This document shows, piece by piece, positions 53,448 to 62,366 of a stretch of 64,000 nucleotides of DNA. The position numbers and the translations under genes were made by a program. The notes beneath the pieces were generated by a model, which saw only the letters and a program-made list of their open reading frames with translations, was not told where the DNA came from and did not search any database. Origin of the DNA: Pantoea sp. SOD02 (GTDB lineage: Bacteria; Pseudomonadota; Gammaproteobacteria; Enterobacterales; Enterobacteriaceae); assembly GCF_024707505.1 (NCBI RefSeq), contig NZ_CP102604.1, positions 620,001 through 684,000 of the forward strand, written 5' to 3'. Every line of letters begins with the position of its first letter. Positions within the stretch are counted from its first letter, which is position 1.

Positions 53448-54173
53448 GTGGATGGTATATATACAGCCGAAGGGCTTGAAGATAAAACAGCGTTGTGGAC
53501 GAAATACCATCATTTGGTTCGCCAGGAGGCGTTGCGTTTGCAAAAGCGTCTGCCGGCCAGCGTCGAGCTGGATGATTTAATTCAGGCGGGAGCGATGGGG
53601 TTTCTTGGTGCAATTGAAACATTCGATCCTAAAAAAGGCGTCACTCTCAGTGTCTGGATTGTGCAACGCGTGCGCTGGTCGTTACTTGATGAATTACGTG
53701 AGCGAGATTGGGTTCCTCGTCGGGTGAGAACACACTCACGTGAAATGGTTGAAATCATCAAGAACATCGAGCAGGAAAAAGGTGGTGAAGCGACAGAAGC
53801 AGAAATTGCTGAACGAATGGGTGTGTCGCTTAAAGAGTTTCAGCAAATGCTGGCGGATAACAACAGTAGCCAAATGTATTCGATGGATGAGCTACAGGAA
53901 AACTTCGCGGATCTTTGGGAACATCCCAGTGACGATACTGAATTATTGAATCCGGTCAATGATTCGATACAGCAGGATTTGATAGATAAGATCGCTGAGC
54001 ACATTACTGTTATTCCCGAGCGCGAGCAGAGGATTTTGCAATTCTATTATCAGCACGATCTCAATATGAAAGAAATAGCGTTGATTTTAGGTATTACAGA
54101 AACACGGGTAAGCCAATTACATAGTCTGGCAATAAAGCGATTACGTGGTCGTATGGAATCCACTGCAGGATGA
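53448..54173 (+). CDS. fliA: Flagellar sigma factor FliA (sigma-28)
   Basis: The protein has 241 residues from GTG 53448. That start is chosen over GTG 53436 because GAGGTGA lies 7 nt ahead and the protein then begins DGIYTAEG like E. coli FliA. Region 2 contains LPASVELDDLIQAGAMG, region 3 RERDWVPRRVRTHSREM, and region 4 MKEIALILGITETRVSQLHS. It directs transcription of fliC, fliD, flgM, flgK and other late genes and is held by FlgM. No fliZ follows; flhD comes next. Confidence 0.96.
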   Translation: MDGIYTAEGLEDKTALWTKYHHLVRQEALRLQKRLPASVELDDLIQAGAMGFLGAIETFDPKKGVTLSVWIVQRVRWSLLDELRERDWVPRRVRTHSREMVEIIKNIEQEKGGEATEAEIAERMGVSLKEFQQMLADNNSSQMYSMDELQENFADLWEHPSDDTELLNPVNDSIQQDLIDKIAEHITVIPEREQRILQFYYQHDLNMKEIALILGITETRVSQLHSLAIKRLRGRMESTAG

Positions 54174-54530
54174 TAACATACAGGTAACATTAACAATGTT
54201 AATAACCCTCTTTAGTTGGATTTATGTTAATAACATGACAATTAAGAACGTTTAACAACGTGTTTTTGTCAATAAAATCATTTGGTTAATGTCTTTTTGT
54301 GAAATTGGGGTTTTCTGGTGTGTTGTTCGGAGAATTCTTAGTGGCTATCCTTTGCTCCGTTTCCTGATGACGAATACTTACAGGGTTTGAATAAACCTGA
54401 AGATGATTTCTTATCCTGTTGGAAGAAAGGTAAGAGTCGATATCTAACGCAAGTATTCTCATCAGCCCGGTAATGTTCCATTACCCTTTTAGACTTATCT
54501 TTTTTATTGATGAAGGTTGAGGTGTTATCA
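54174..54530. other. flhDC upstream regulatory region
   Basis: This 357-bp AT-rich region without a gene should carry the flhDC promoter. It contains the 15-bp palindrome ATTAACAATGTTAAT (54189-54203) and two copies of ATGTTAATAAC, at 54196-54206 and 54224-54234, listed separately. GTTAA-type direct repeats resemble ArcA sites, but the spacing differs from the known ArcA pattern. Confidence 0.55.
54189..54234. repeat. Palindrome and direct repeats upstream of flhD
   Basis: ATTAAC-AAT-GTTAAT (54189-54203) is the exact reverse complement of the inner 15 bp of the palindrome at 33588-33604. ATGTTAATAAC occurs twice, 28 bp apart start to start (54196 and 54224). This looks like an operator cluster for a repressor or activator of the master regulator genes. 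Confidence 0.5.
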
Positions 54531-54890
54531 GTGTCTAATTTTGACGAGTATCTACAACACATTCATGACATTAATTTGTCCTATTTACTGCTTGCTCAGC
54601 AACTGATTCGACAAGACAAATTTGCCGCCGGTTTTCGTTTGGGGTTGTCCGAGGGGACTATCGATAACTTAAAAGAGTTGTCATTGCCGCAATTAATGAA
54701 ACTGGCTTCGACCAATCAGCTTATTTGTCGTTTACGCGTTGATGACGAAGTGGTGATTGAGAATTTAACCAAAGACTCGCGTATTGAAGCATTACAGCAA
54801 ATTCACACAGGAATTATTCTTTCAACAAACTTACTCAACTCGCTGAGTGAAGAACCCGTCGTAGAAGAACAAGGTGGCTGGAATGTGTGA
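54531..54890 (+). CDS. flhD: Flagellar master regulator subunit FlhD
   Basis: The protein has 119 residues from GTG 54531, with GAGGTG 6 nt upstream; TTG 54507 and ATG 54510 lack an SD. It aligns with E. coli FlhD through [34 protein letters not shown] core and [18 protein letters not shown]. FlhD4C2 activates class 2 flagellar promoters with sigma-70. Overlaps flhC by 8 bp. Confidence 0.96.
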   Translation: MSNFDEYLQHIHDINLSYLLLAQQLIRQDKFAAGFRLGLSEGTIDNLKELSLPQLMKLASTNQLICRLRVDDEVVIENLTKDSRIEALQQIHTGIILSTNLLNSLSEEPVVEEQGGWNV

Positions 54891-55464
54891 TAGCAAAAGT
54901 CTGTTGGAAGAGATTCATGATGTGAATATCGCCATGGGATTAATTTCTCTGGGTGCTCGTATGCAGGTACTTGAATCAGAAACCTCATTGAGCCGTCGTC
55001 GTTTATTACGTTTATATAAGGAACTACGCGGCTGTCCTCCGCCAAAAGGGATGCTGCCTTTTTCTGAAGATTGGTTTATGTCGTGGGAGCAGAATATTCA
55101 CTCTTCGATGTTTTACAACATCTACCTGTATTTGAAGAGTACAGAGAAGGGACGTTCGATTGAGACGCTGATTAAAACCTACCGGTTATACCTTGAGCAA
55201 TGCTGCTCCAATTCAGATGACAAGCCGGTATTAGGTTTGACGCGAGCCTGGACATTATTGCGTTTTATTGATTGCGGCATTATTTCGCGCAAAGCCTGCA
55301 GTGTTTGTCAGGGCGGCTTTGTCGTGACCACGGAGTTTATTAAGAACCCGTTTACCTGCAGCTTGTGCAGCCCGCCGTCGCGTGCATTTAAAAAATCACA
55401 AGTGAACAGCGGTGGACGTATTAATCCATTTGCTGCACCAGACCTGATGGCGGTGACGGCCTGA
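54883..55464 (+). CDS. flhC: Flagellar master regulator subunit FlhC
   Basis: The protein has 193 residues from ATG 54883 (AAGGTGG upstream). It matches E. coli Flh[56 protein letters not shown]. The four zinc-binding cysteines are present as CSVC near 138 and CSLC near 160. It provides most of the DNA contact of FlhD4C2. Confidence 0.97.
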   Translation: MCDSKSLLEEIHDVNIAMGLISLGARMQVLESETSLSRRRLLRLYKELRGCPPPKGMLPFSEDWFMSWEQNIHSSMFYNIYLYLKSTEKGRSIETLIKTYRLYLEQCCSNSDDKPVLGLTRAWTLLRFIDCGIISRKACSVCQGGFVVTTEFIKNPFTCSLCSPPSRAFKKSQVNSGGRINPFAAPDLMAVTA

Positions 55465-55499
55465 TCCAATGACAGGTGCAGTTCACAAGATGGCTTTAC

Positions 55500-55526
55500 G
55501 CCGGTGCTGTTCGTTGCAGCATCGGC
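55500..55526 (+). other. Hairpin in the flhC-motA gap
   Basis: GCCGGTGCTG / CAGCATCGGC, a 10-bp stem with one G-T pair and a 7-nt loop, lies 23 bp ahead of the motA GTG. There is no T-run. It may separate flhDC and motAB expression post-transcriptionally. Confidence 0.45.
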
Positions 55527-55549
55527 ATTGAAATCTAAAAGGAGCGTTT

Positions 55550-56446
55550 GTGTTAGTTATCATTGGCTATCTTGTTGTTATAGCAACTGTATTTGGTGGT
55601 TTTGTCATTTCAGGGGGCAATCTTGCTTCGCTGTTTCAGCCGGTTGAGTTGCTCATTATCGGCGGTGCCGGTGTAGGGGCTTTCCTCGTAGGTAATAATG
55701 CCAAGGCACTGAAAGCTACCGGTAAAGCGGTGGTGAAACTCTTTGCGGGTCGTCGCTACAACAAAGCGGTGTACATGGATTTGATGGCGCTGTTGTTTCT
55801 GCTGCTGTCAAAAAGCCGTGTACAGGGCTTGATGTCGCTGGAAAAAGATATTGAAGAGCCGCTGGAAAGTGAAATTTTCAGCGCTTATCCACGTCTGATG
55901 AACGACCCAATGATCCGCAATTTCGTACTGGATTACTTCCGCTTGATGATTGGCGGCAGCATGAACTCGCACGAAATTGAGGCGCTGATGGACGAAGAGA
56001 TTGAGACCTGCGAAGAGGAACTGGAAGTGCCTGCGCATAGCCTCAATACGGTGGGTGATGCGTTTCCAGCCTTTGGTATCGTTGCCGCAGTAATGGGCGT
56101 GGTGAATGCGTTGGCAGCTGCCGATCGACCTGCTGCGGAATTGGGGATGCTCATCGCTCACGCATTGGTGGGCACCTTCCTCGGTATTCTCATCGCTTAC
56201 GGTTTTGTGCTGCCGCTGGCACCGTTGCTGCGTCAAAAGAGCAGCGATCAAGTGAAAATCCTGCAGTGCATCAAAGTGACTTTGCTCTCTAGCTTGAATG
56301 GCTATGCGCCGCAAATCGCGGTGGAGTTTGGCCGTAAAACCATTTTTGTCAGTGAGCGCCCGTCGTTTGAAGAGTTGGAAAATCACGTTCGTGAAGTGAA
56401 ATCCAATGCCAGCATGAAAACTAAAGCTTCGGATGCGGCAGCATGA
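55550..56446 (+). CDS. motA: Flagellar stator protein MotA
   Basis: The protein has 298 residues from GTG 55550 with AAAAGGAG 5 nt upstream, in the same place as the E. coli MLILLGYL start. It has four membrane helices, the cytoplasmic loop with AYPRLMNDPMIRNFVLDYFR, and the conserved NTVGDAFPAFGIVAAVMGVV and GYAPQIAVEFGRKTIF blocks including the key prolines. It conducts protons with MotB to turn FliG. Confidence 0.97.
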   Translation: MLVIIGYLVVIATVFGGFVISGGNLASLFQPVELLIIGGAGVGAFLVGNNAKALKATGKAVVKLFAGRRYNKAVYMDLMALLFLLLSKSRVQGLMSLEKDIEEPLESEIFSAYPRLMNDPMIRNFVLDYFRLMIGGSMNSHEIEALMDEEIETCEEELEVPAHSLNTVGDAFPAFGIVAAVMGVVNALAAADRPAAELGMLIAHALVGTFLGILIAYGFVLPLAPLLRQKSSDQVKILQCIKVTLLSSLNGYAPQIAVEFGRKTIFVSERPSFEELENHVREVKSNASMKTKASDAAA

Positions 56447-57345
56447 AAAACGCTACGCCTATCATCGTCCGTAAGCGCAAAAAGAAAAAGCACGAGCATC
56501 ATGGCGGCACATGGAAGATCGCCTACGCCGACTTTATGACGGCGATGATGGCGTTCTTTTTGGTGATGTGGCTGCTTTCGCAGTCCACCGATATGGACAG
56601 AGAACTCATCGCGGATTACTTCCGTACGCCGCTTAATCAGGCGCTTTCGCAGGGCAATAAAAATAGCCTTAGCGATAGCGTCATACCAGGCGGCGGCGAT
56701 GACATCATTAAGCAGCAAGGTGAAGTGTTTAAAAGCCGTATTGATGCACAGAGACGGCAAAAAATGCTCGAAAGTTTGCATCAGGCTAAGCAGAAATTGC
56801 AGCAGATGATCGAGACCGATCCGCGTCTGAATAATTTTAAATCCAACATTCTCCTGACCTTAACCAACGACGGATTACTCATTCAGATCACCGATTCTCA
56901 GCAGCGGCCCATGTTCAAAGTGGGCAGTGAAAGCCCTGAGCCTTATATGAATGGCATTCTGCAAGCGTTGGTGCCGCTGCTGAATGAGCTGCCTAACAAA
57001 ATCAGCCTGACGGGTCATACCGATTCATTGCCCTATTCGGGCGGTGCAGGGGGGTACAGCAACTGGGAGCTTTCGGCCGGACGCGCCAATGCGACACGCC
57101 GCGTGTTAGTTAGCGCGGGGCTGGATGACGCGCGTTTCTTGCGGGTGATCGGTACTGGCAGCCGTATGCCGCTTGATGAGATCAGCGCTGACGATCCGCG
57201 CAATCGCCGTATCAGTATTTTAGTACTCAGCCAGCTCAAGGAGCGCGAGATTCTGAAAGAGAACACGCTGGAGCGGAAGCCAATCGAGATGCCATCGGAT
57301 ATGTCACTTCAACCAGTTCAGGGGTATACCGATGGACATGAATGA
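56443..57345 (+). CDS. motB: Flagellar stator protein MotB
   Basis: The 300-residue protein is coupled to motA by ATGA. It has a basic N-terminus, then one helix with the proton-carrying Asp30 in KIAYADFMTAMMAFFLVMW. A plug region and an OmpA-like peptidoglycan-binding domain follow (ISLTGHTDSLPYSGG, then FLRVIGTGSRMP and DPRNRRISILVL). It anchors the stator to the wall. Aspartate at position 30 indicates a proton-driven motor. Confidence 0.98.
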   Translation: MKNATPIIVRKRKKKKHEHHGGTWKIAYADFMTAMMAFFLVMWLLSQSTDMDRELIADYFRTPLNQALSQGNKNSLSDSVIPGGGDDIIKQQGEVFKSRIDAQRRQKMLESLHQAKQKLQQMIETDPRLNNFKSNILLTLTNDGLLIQITDSQQRPMFKVGSESPEPYMNGILQALVPLLNELPNKISLTGHTDSLPYSGGAGGYSNWELSAGRANATRRVLVSAGLDDARFLRVIGTGSRMPLDEISADDPRNRRISILVLSQLKEREILKENTLERKPIEMPSDMSLQPVQGYTDGHE

Positions 57346-59284
57346 TTTTTCGCAAATCTTCTTTAGCGAAGCGGAAGAGCTGCTGAATGAGATGGAGCAA
57401 CAGCTCTTACAGCTGGATGTTGAGTCGCCGGACATTGAGCAACTCAATGCGATTTTTCGTGCCGCTCACTCGCTAAAAGGCGGGGCAGGCACGTTTGGTT
57501 TCTCTGCGTTGCAAGAAACCACACATCTGCTGGAGAACCTGCTGGATGAAGCGCGCAGTGGTGCGCGAGTGCTCACCCAGCCGATTATTCACCTCTTTTT
57601 GGAAGGTAAGGACATTATGCAAGCGCAGCTGGAGGCCTACCAGGCTTCAGAGGAACCTGACGAGGCAAGTTTCCGCTATATCTGCGAAGCTCTGCGTGAA
57701 ATCGCATTACTGGAGCAAGCTCCAGCGATGGCGGCATCGGAGCCGGTCAAGCCTCAACCTGTTGCCGCAAGTGTGGCTAATAGCGAAATGCGTATCACGC
57801 TGAGCAGGGTCGATGGCGAAGCGCAAACGCTGCTGCAAGAGGAGTTACAGCACCTTGGCGACATCCTGAAAATGGAGAATGTCGCGAACAGCATGACGGT
57901 GACGCTTGCCACCACCGCATCTGCGGATGAGATCAGCGCGGTGCTTTGCTTTGTGTTGGATGAATCGCAGATCGCGATCGAAACACCAGCGGTGATTAGC
58001 GCTCACGAACCCACACCCGCGCCCGCAGCGCCTGAGGTGGTTAAAGAGGTTAAGCCCGAGGTTGCAGCGAAGGCCGCAGCACCACGCGCGGCCAATCAGG
58101 AGTCAGGCAGCATTCGCGTGGCGGTCAGCAAAGTTGATCAGATCATTAATCAGGTCGGTGAGCTGATCATTACCCAAGCCATGCTGTCACAGCTGACTCA
58201 AGCGCTGGACGGCGCAAACCATGACATGCTGCTGAACTGCGTGGCGCAGATGGAGCGTAACACGCGCGAACTGCAAGAGTCGGTGATGTCAATCCGTATG
58301 ATGCCGATGGACTACGTGTTTAGCCGCTTCCCGCGACTGGTGCACGATCTCGGTTCTCGCCTGAATAAGAAGATTGAACTGACGTTGAAGGGCGGTTCAG
58401 CCGAACTCGATAAGAGTTTGATTGAACGCATTATTGATCCGCTGACGCATTTAGTGCGAAACAGCCTCGATCACGGCATTGAAGCAGCTGATGTGCGTGT
58501 CGCCAACGGTAAGCCCGCCACCGGTAATCTGACGCTGTCTGCGGAACATCATGGCGGCAATATTGTAATTGAGGTGACGGATGATGGTGCCGGCCTTAAC
58601 CGTGAAAAAATTCTCGCCAAGGCGCGCGCCAAGGGAATGAACGTCAGCGATACCCTCAGTGATGATGAAGTGTGGATGCTGATTTTCGCTGCGGGTTTCT
58701 CCACAGCGGAAAGCGTCACCGACGTATCAGGGCGTGGCGTCGGCATGGATGTGGTACGACGCAATATTCTGGCGATGGGCGGCCATGTCGATGTGCTGTC
58801 TAAGCAGGGTAATGGCACCACAGTACGCATTATTTTACCGCTGACGCTGGCCATCCTCGACGGCATGTTGGTGAAAGCCGCCGACGAAATATATGTGCTG
58901 CCACTCGGGGTGGTGATGGAGTCATTGCTGCCGCAGGAAGAGATGCTTTGCCGTTTTGTCGGTGAAGAACGCTTGCTGCAAGTGCGCGGCGAATATTTGC
59001 CGCTGGTGCTACTACGTCAACGTTTCGCTATTGCTGGCGAGCCTCACAGTGATGACGGCATTGTGGTGATTGTGCAAAGCGCGGGATGCCGCTACGCATT
59101 GTGGGTCGACCAATTAATCGGCCAGCAGCAAGTGGTGGTGAAAAATCTCGAGCAGAACTATCGCAAAGTACCGGGCGTTTCGGCCGCCACTATTCTCGGC
59201 GATGGCAGTGTGGCATTGATTCTCGACGTAGTAGAGCTAGCAACTTTGACTAATCAGCAAGAAAAACTCACTCGCGTTGGATGA
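57332..59284 (+). CDS. cheA: Chemotaxis histidine kinase CheA
   Basis: The 650-residue protein has an HPt domain with phospho-His46 in FRAAHSLKGGAGTFG, a CheY-binding P2 around 150-220, and an Ala/Pro/Glu linker. A dimerisation domain (VDQIINQVGELIITQAML) precedes the ATPase with HLVRNSLDHGIE, EVTDDGAGLNREKI and DVSGRGVGMDVVRRN, and a C-terminal CheW-like domain closes the protein. It phosphorylates CheY and CheB in response to receptors. Overlaps motB by 14 bp. Confidence 0.98.
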   Translation: MDMNDFSQIFFSEAEELLNEMEQQLLQLDVESPDIEQLNAIFRAAHSLKGGAGTFGFSALQETTHLLENLLDEARSGARVLTQPIIHLFLEGKDIMQAQLEAYQASEEPDEASFRYICEALREIALLEQAPAMAASEPVKPQPVAASVANSEMRITLSRVDGEAQTLLQEELQHLGDILKMENVANSMTVTLATTASADEISAVLCFVLDESQIAIETPAVISAHEPTPAPAAPEVVKEVKPEVAAKAAAPRAANQESGSIRVAVSKVDQIINQVGELIITQAMLSQLTQALDGANHDMLLNCVAQMERNTRELQESVMSIRMMPMDYVFSRFPRLVHDLGSRLNKKIELTLKGGSAELDKSLIERIIDPLTHLVRNSLDHGIEAADVRVANGKPATGNLTLSAEHHGGNIVIEVTDDGAGLNREKILAKARAKGMNVSDTLSDDEVWMLIFAAGFSTAESVTDVSGRGVGMDVVRRNILAMGGHVDVLSKQGNGTTVRIILPLTLAILDGMLVKAADEIYVLPLGVVMESLLPQEEMLCRFVGEERLLQVRGEYLPLVLLRQRFAIAGEPHSDDGIVVIVQSAGCRYALWVDQLIGQQQVVVKNLEQNYRKVPGVSAATILGDGSVALILDVVELATLTNQQEKLTRVG

Positions 59285-59303
59285 GTGATAGAGGAAGAAC
59301 ACG

Positions 59304-59810
59304 ATGACTTTATCCAATGGACAACAAACTGCGAATGCGGATGCAGTAGTACAGGAATATTTGGTATTTCGTCTCGGCAAAGAAGAGTACGGCATTGATA
59401 TTCTTAAAGTGCAGGAGATTCGCGGATGCGATCGCGTAACTCGCATTCCTAATGCCCATGATTTTATTACTGGCGTCACCAACCTGCGCGGCGTCATTGT
59501 GCCCATTATTGATCTCCGTTTGCGCTTCCATTTACCCGATGCCAAACACGATGAGAATACGGTCGTCATTGTATTAAACCTTAATGACCGTATTGTGGGT
59601 ATTGTGGTTGATGGCGTGGTAGATGTGCAGTCAATGGATGTTGATCAAATTAAGCCGACACCGGATGTCGCATCAACGCTATCAAGCCGTTATCTAATGG
59701 GCATTGGTGTACTGGAATCACGCATGGTGATTTTGGTGAACATTGAAAAATTATTGAGTCGCGAAGAGATGGAGTTAATGGATTCGATGACGGAAGCCTT
59801 CGCTGAATAA
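59304..59810 (+). CDS. cheW: Chemotaxis coupling protein CheW
   Basis: The 168-residue protein is a single CheW domain: [39 protein letters not shown], and [20 protein letters not shown]. It bridges CheA and receptor tips in the signalling array. 19 bp after cheA; fliB follows at 37 bp. Confidence 0.98.
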   Translation: MTLSNGQQTANADAVVQEYLVFRLGKEEYGIDILKVQEIRGCDRVTRIPNAHDFITGVTNLRGVIVPIIDLRLRFHLPDAKHDENTVVIVLNLNDRIVGIVVDGVVDVQSMDVDQIKPTPDVASTLSSRYLMGIGVLESRMVILVNIEKLLSREEMELMDSMTEAFAE

Positions 59811-59847
59811 TATCGCCGTCTATTAATCTCAACCTGCAGGAATTATC

Positions 59848-61041
59848 ATGAAAGTTATTACGGTCAATGAACCTAAGTTTGTTGCTGAGTTTCAGTGCGC
59901 CGGCAGCCAATGTATTGACCATTGCTGCCAAGGATGGAATATTGTTTTTGATAAGAAATCGGTCAACAAATATCTCAAAAGCCCGGTCATTGAAATTAAG
60001 AATATCGCTGCTGATTCCATGGTTTTATTGAAGAAAAGCCATGTGCATTGGGCCAGGGTGAAATTCAATGAAAATCGGGTTTGCAGCTTTATGGACGAAG
60101 ATAAGCTGTGTAAGGTCCATGCCTTAATGGGACCTGCTGCCCTGAGCCCAACGTGCGCGAGTTATCCACGCAGTAGTCAGCGTTTTAAAAGTGAAGAGAA
60201 TAAAACGCTGACGCTATCTTGCCCGGAAGCCACGCGTGCCTTACTGACCGCAGATGACGCGATGCAGATGATAAGCCATGTCACCACCGCTAAAGTTGCC
60301 GATAAGGCGCGCATTGTTAACCAGCACGATAAGTTGCTTAACCTGATGTCCATGCACCTCGTTAACGCTAGTCAGGCGCAGACGCAGCAAGGTTTATATG
60401 CCATTGCCTCATTACTACTATTTGCGGAGAAACATCCGCAACAGGTTGAGGATATTGAAGCCTATTTTAATGGCCTGATGCACAGCATTGAATCGGGTGA
60501 AATTTCCCAGCATGTAGCTAATCTGGAATGTGATAATCAATTACAGTGGTCATTGCTGTTACGACTGCAAAGTTATTTAGGATCAAGAAAATCTACCCGT
60601 TCTCTGGGCCGGATTAATTGGTATGTTGCCAGGTTATTACAAGTACAAACCAGCGGTCTGGAAAATAATAATGTGGCTGCAAGTATGGAGCGGTTAGCAC
60701 AGGCCTGGTCTTCTACCGCACAACCCTGGCTCAATGAGCGGCCACACGTTATGCGTAACTATATTATGTATCGTTTGTATAACGATCAATTACCTGATGC
60801 ACGCAAGCGCAGCGCAATGTCGTGGTTATATTTATTGACGGCAGAGTGGTTTTTAATCAAATCATTGATTGCAGCGGCGATCGAAATTGATGGCGAAATC
60901 AGTGAAAAAATTATCATTGATATTATTTACAGTTTCCATGCAGTCACCAAACATAATGCCATCACCACTGAGTTCTTCTTTGAACAAATTGAAAAGGTGA
61001 AAGTGAACGATGATCTCTCACTTTTATACCTTCTGGCTTAG
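59848..61041 (+). CDS. fliB: Flagellin lysine-N-methylase FliB
   Basis: The 397-residue protein carries the FliB N-terminal cysteine motif CIDHCCQGW (C23, C27, C28) and further cysteines at CSFM, CKVH, SPTCASYP and LSCPE, which fit metal-cluster ligands of this methylase. The rest is a helical domain typical of FliB (Salmonella 401 residues). It methylates surface lysines of flagellin, and the FliC here has a lysine-rich central domain. In Salmonella fliB adjoins fliC; here it follows cheW 22 kb away, in the likely motAB-cheAW-fliB transcript. AT content rises toward the 3' end. Confidence 0.93.
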   Translation: MKVITVNEPKFVAEFQCAGSQCIDHCCQGWNIVFDKKSVNKYLKSPVIEIKNIAADSMVLLKKSHVHWARVKFNENRVCSFMDEDKLCKVHALMGPAALSPTCASYPRSSQRFKSEENKTLTLSCPEATRALLTADDAMQMISHVTTAKVADKARIVNQHDKLLNLMSMHLVNASQAQTQQGLYAIASLLLFAEKHPQQVEDIEAYFNGLMHSIESGEISQHVANLECDNQLQWSLLLRLQSYLGSRKSTRSLGRINWYVARLLQVQTSGLENNNVAASMERLAQAWSSTAQPWLNERPHVMRNYIMYRLYNDQLPDARKRSAMSWLYLLTAEWFLIKSLIAAAIEIDGEISEKIIIDIIYSFHAVTKHNAITTEFFFEQIEKVKVNDDLSLLYLLA

Positions 61042-61135
61042 TCTTAAAGTTAAAAGATGCAGCTTTTTTTCACAACTTACAGCAAATTGCATGGCAGAAT
61101 GGCGCTCCGGTGAAATCAGTGGAGGTGCAGAAGCG

Positions 61136-61465
61136 ATGACAGTTGAAATTGAGCAGCGTATCTACGAGCTGGTGCGACGTTACGACGGCGTTTACCTGTT
61201 TAAGCAAAAGACGCTGACGCCGCAAATTGATATCGATAGCGATCTCAACTTCGAACGTGAAGAAGCTGCTGCGCTGATGGATGAGTTCTTCGGCGAGTTC
61301 AGCGTCGATCGCGGCGGATTTGTCATCGAAACCTACTATCCCGATGAACCTTCGCTGGCGCAGATTCTCAATCCATTCAATAAGCGTGAAGTGCCGGTGG
61401 TACCCGATTTTACGCTGGGAATGTTGATTGAATCGGCGAAAGCGGGGCGCTGGCTTTACGAGTAA
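61136..61465 (+). CDS. DUF1493 family protein
   Basis: The protein has 109 residues from ATG 61136, supported by GGAGGTG 8 nt upstream; longer starts at 61010 overlap fliB and have no SD. It shows the DUF1493 pattern: TLTPQIDIDSDLNFEREEAA, MDEFFGEFSV, and the C-terminal PDFTLGMLIESAKAGRWLYE. Family members are small cytoplasmic proteins of unknown function, often near acyl carrier or secretion genes. It probably has its own promoter or reads on from fliB. Confidence 0.88.
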   Translation: MTVEIEQRIYELVRRYDGVYLFKQKTLTPQIDIDSDLNFEREEAAALMDEFFGEFSVDRGGFVIETYYPDEPSLAQILNPFNKREVPVVPDFTLGMLIESAKAGRWLYE

Positions 61466-61495
61466 CAGCAGGCTCAGCGCCGAGCCTGCCACCTC

Positions 61496-62275
61496 TCACC
61501 GTTTTACATGCACGCCAAAGCCGCTCTCTTCCGCTACAAACTCCGCTTTTAACGTCAGCGCAGGAATTTCATAGTCGCCGCCGTTTTGCTGACGATAGGC
61601 AATTGGCGCTGTCTCTTCCAACGTATCCAGCCTTGTGGCCAGCGCATCGCACCAGCCAGCAAAACGTTCTGCTGCTGACTTTTGTACCCGATAGAAAACC
61701 AGCGGCGGCAGCACGCTAAAGCCGGGATAAAACAACATGCCGTGCTGAATCGGGAACAGCAGATCGTTAATCGGACCGTTAATGCCGCGCGGGCTGTAAT
61801 GCGATTCCCATCCACCTGTCGTTACCACCAGCATCGCGCGTTTACCGCTAAGATTGCCTTCGCCGTAGCGATCGCCCCAATGCTGTTCGTTGTGCTCGCC
61901 CACGCCGTAGGCAAAACCGTTGGCGTAAACCCGGTCAAACCAGCCTTTCATGATGGCGGGCATCGAAAACCACCACAGCGGAAACTGGAAAATCACCGTA
62001 TCAGCCCAGCGTAATTTTTCCTGCTCGGCGGCGATATCGCCAGCCTGCAGCTGATGATCGTAGGCGAAGCGTGAATCCACTGTCGCATCGTAATGGTCAC
62101 CCACTAATGGGGCGCGCGTGTCATCAGCATCGAGCTGCACTTTCCACTGCATCGCATAGAGATCAGAGACCTGCACCTGATGTCCGGCATTCTCTAAATG
62201 CTGCACGGCAAAGTCTTTGAGGGAAGCGCTCAGCGAACGCGGTTCCGGATGGGCATACACAATCAGTACATTCAT
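61496..62275 (-). CDS. NAD(P)H quinone oxidoreductase, flavodoxin-like
   Basis: The protein has 259 residues from ATG 62275 (the open frame reads further upstream, but those residues do not belong to the family and would run through the divergent promoter). It starts MNVLIVYAHPEPRSLSASLK and contains FQFPLWWFSMPAIMKGWFDR and VTTGGWESHYSPRGI, the FMN/NAD(P)H-binding blocks of the NQO1/KefF/YwrO-like family. It reduces quinones by two electrons. Divergent from a LysR regulator that probably controls it. Confidence 0.9.
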   Translation of the reverse strand: MNVLIVYAHPEPRSLSASLKDFAVQHLENAGHQVQVSDLYAMQWKVQLDADDTRAPLVGDHYDATVDSRFAYDHQLQAGDIAAEQEKLRWADTVIFQFPLWWFSMPAIMKGWFDRVYANGFAYGVGEHNEQHWGDRYGEGNLSGKRAMLVVTTGGWESHYSPRGINGPINDLLFPIQHGMLFYPGFSVLPPLVFYRVQKSAAERFAGWCDALATRLDTLEETAPIAYRQQNGGDYEIPALTLKAEFVAEESGFGVHVKR

Positions 62276-62366
62276 GGGCTTAATCCTGTGAGATGAAAAC
62301 CACTGCAGATTAAGTCGGTGCTGGCTATAGTAGAAATCAATTGCTGATATCTCAGGTATAGACAGT

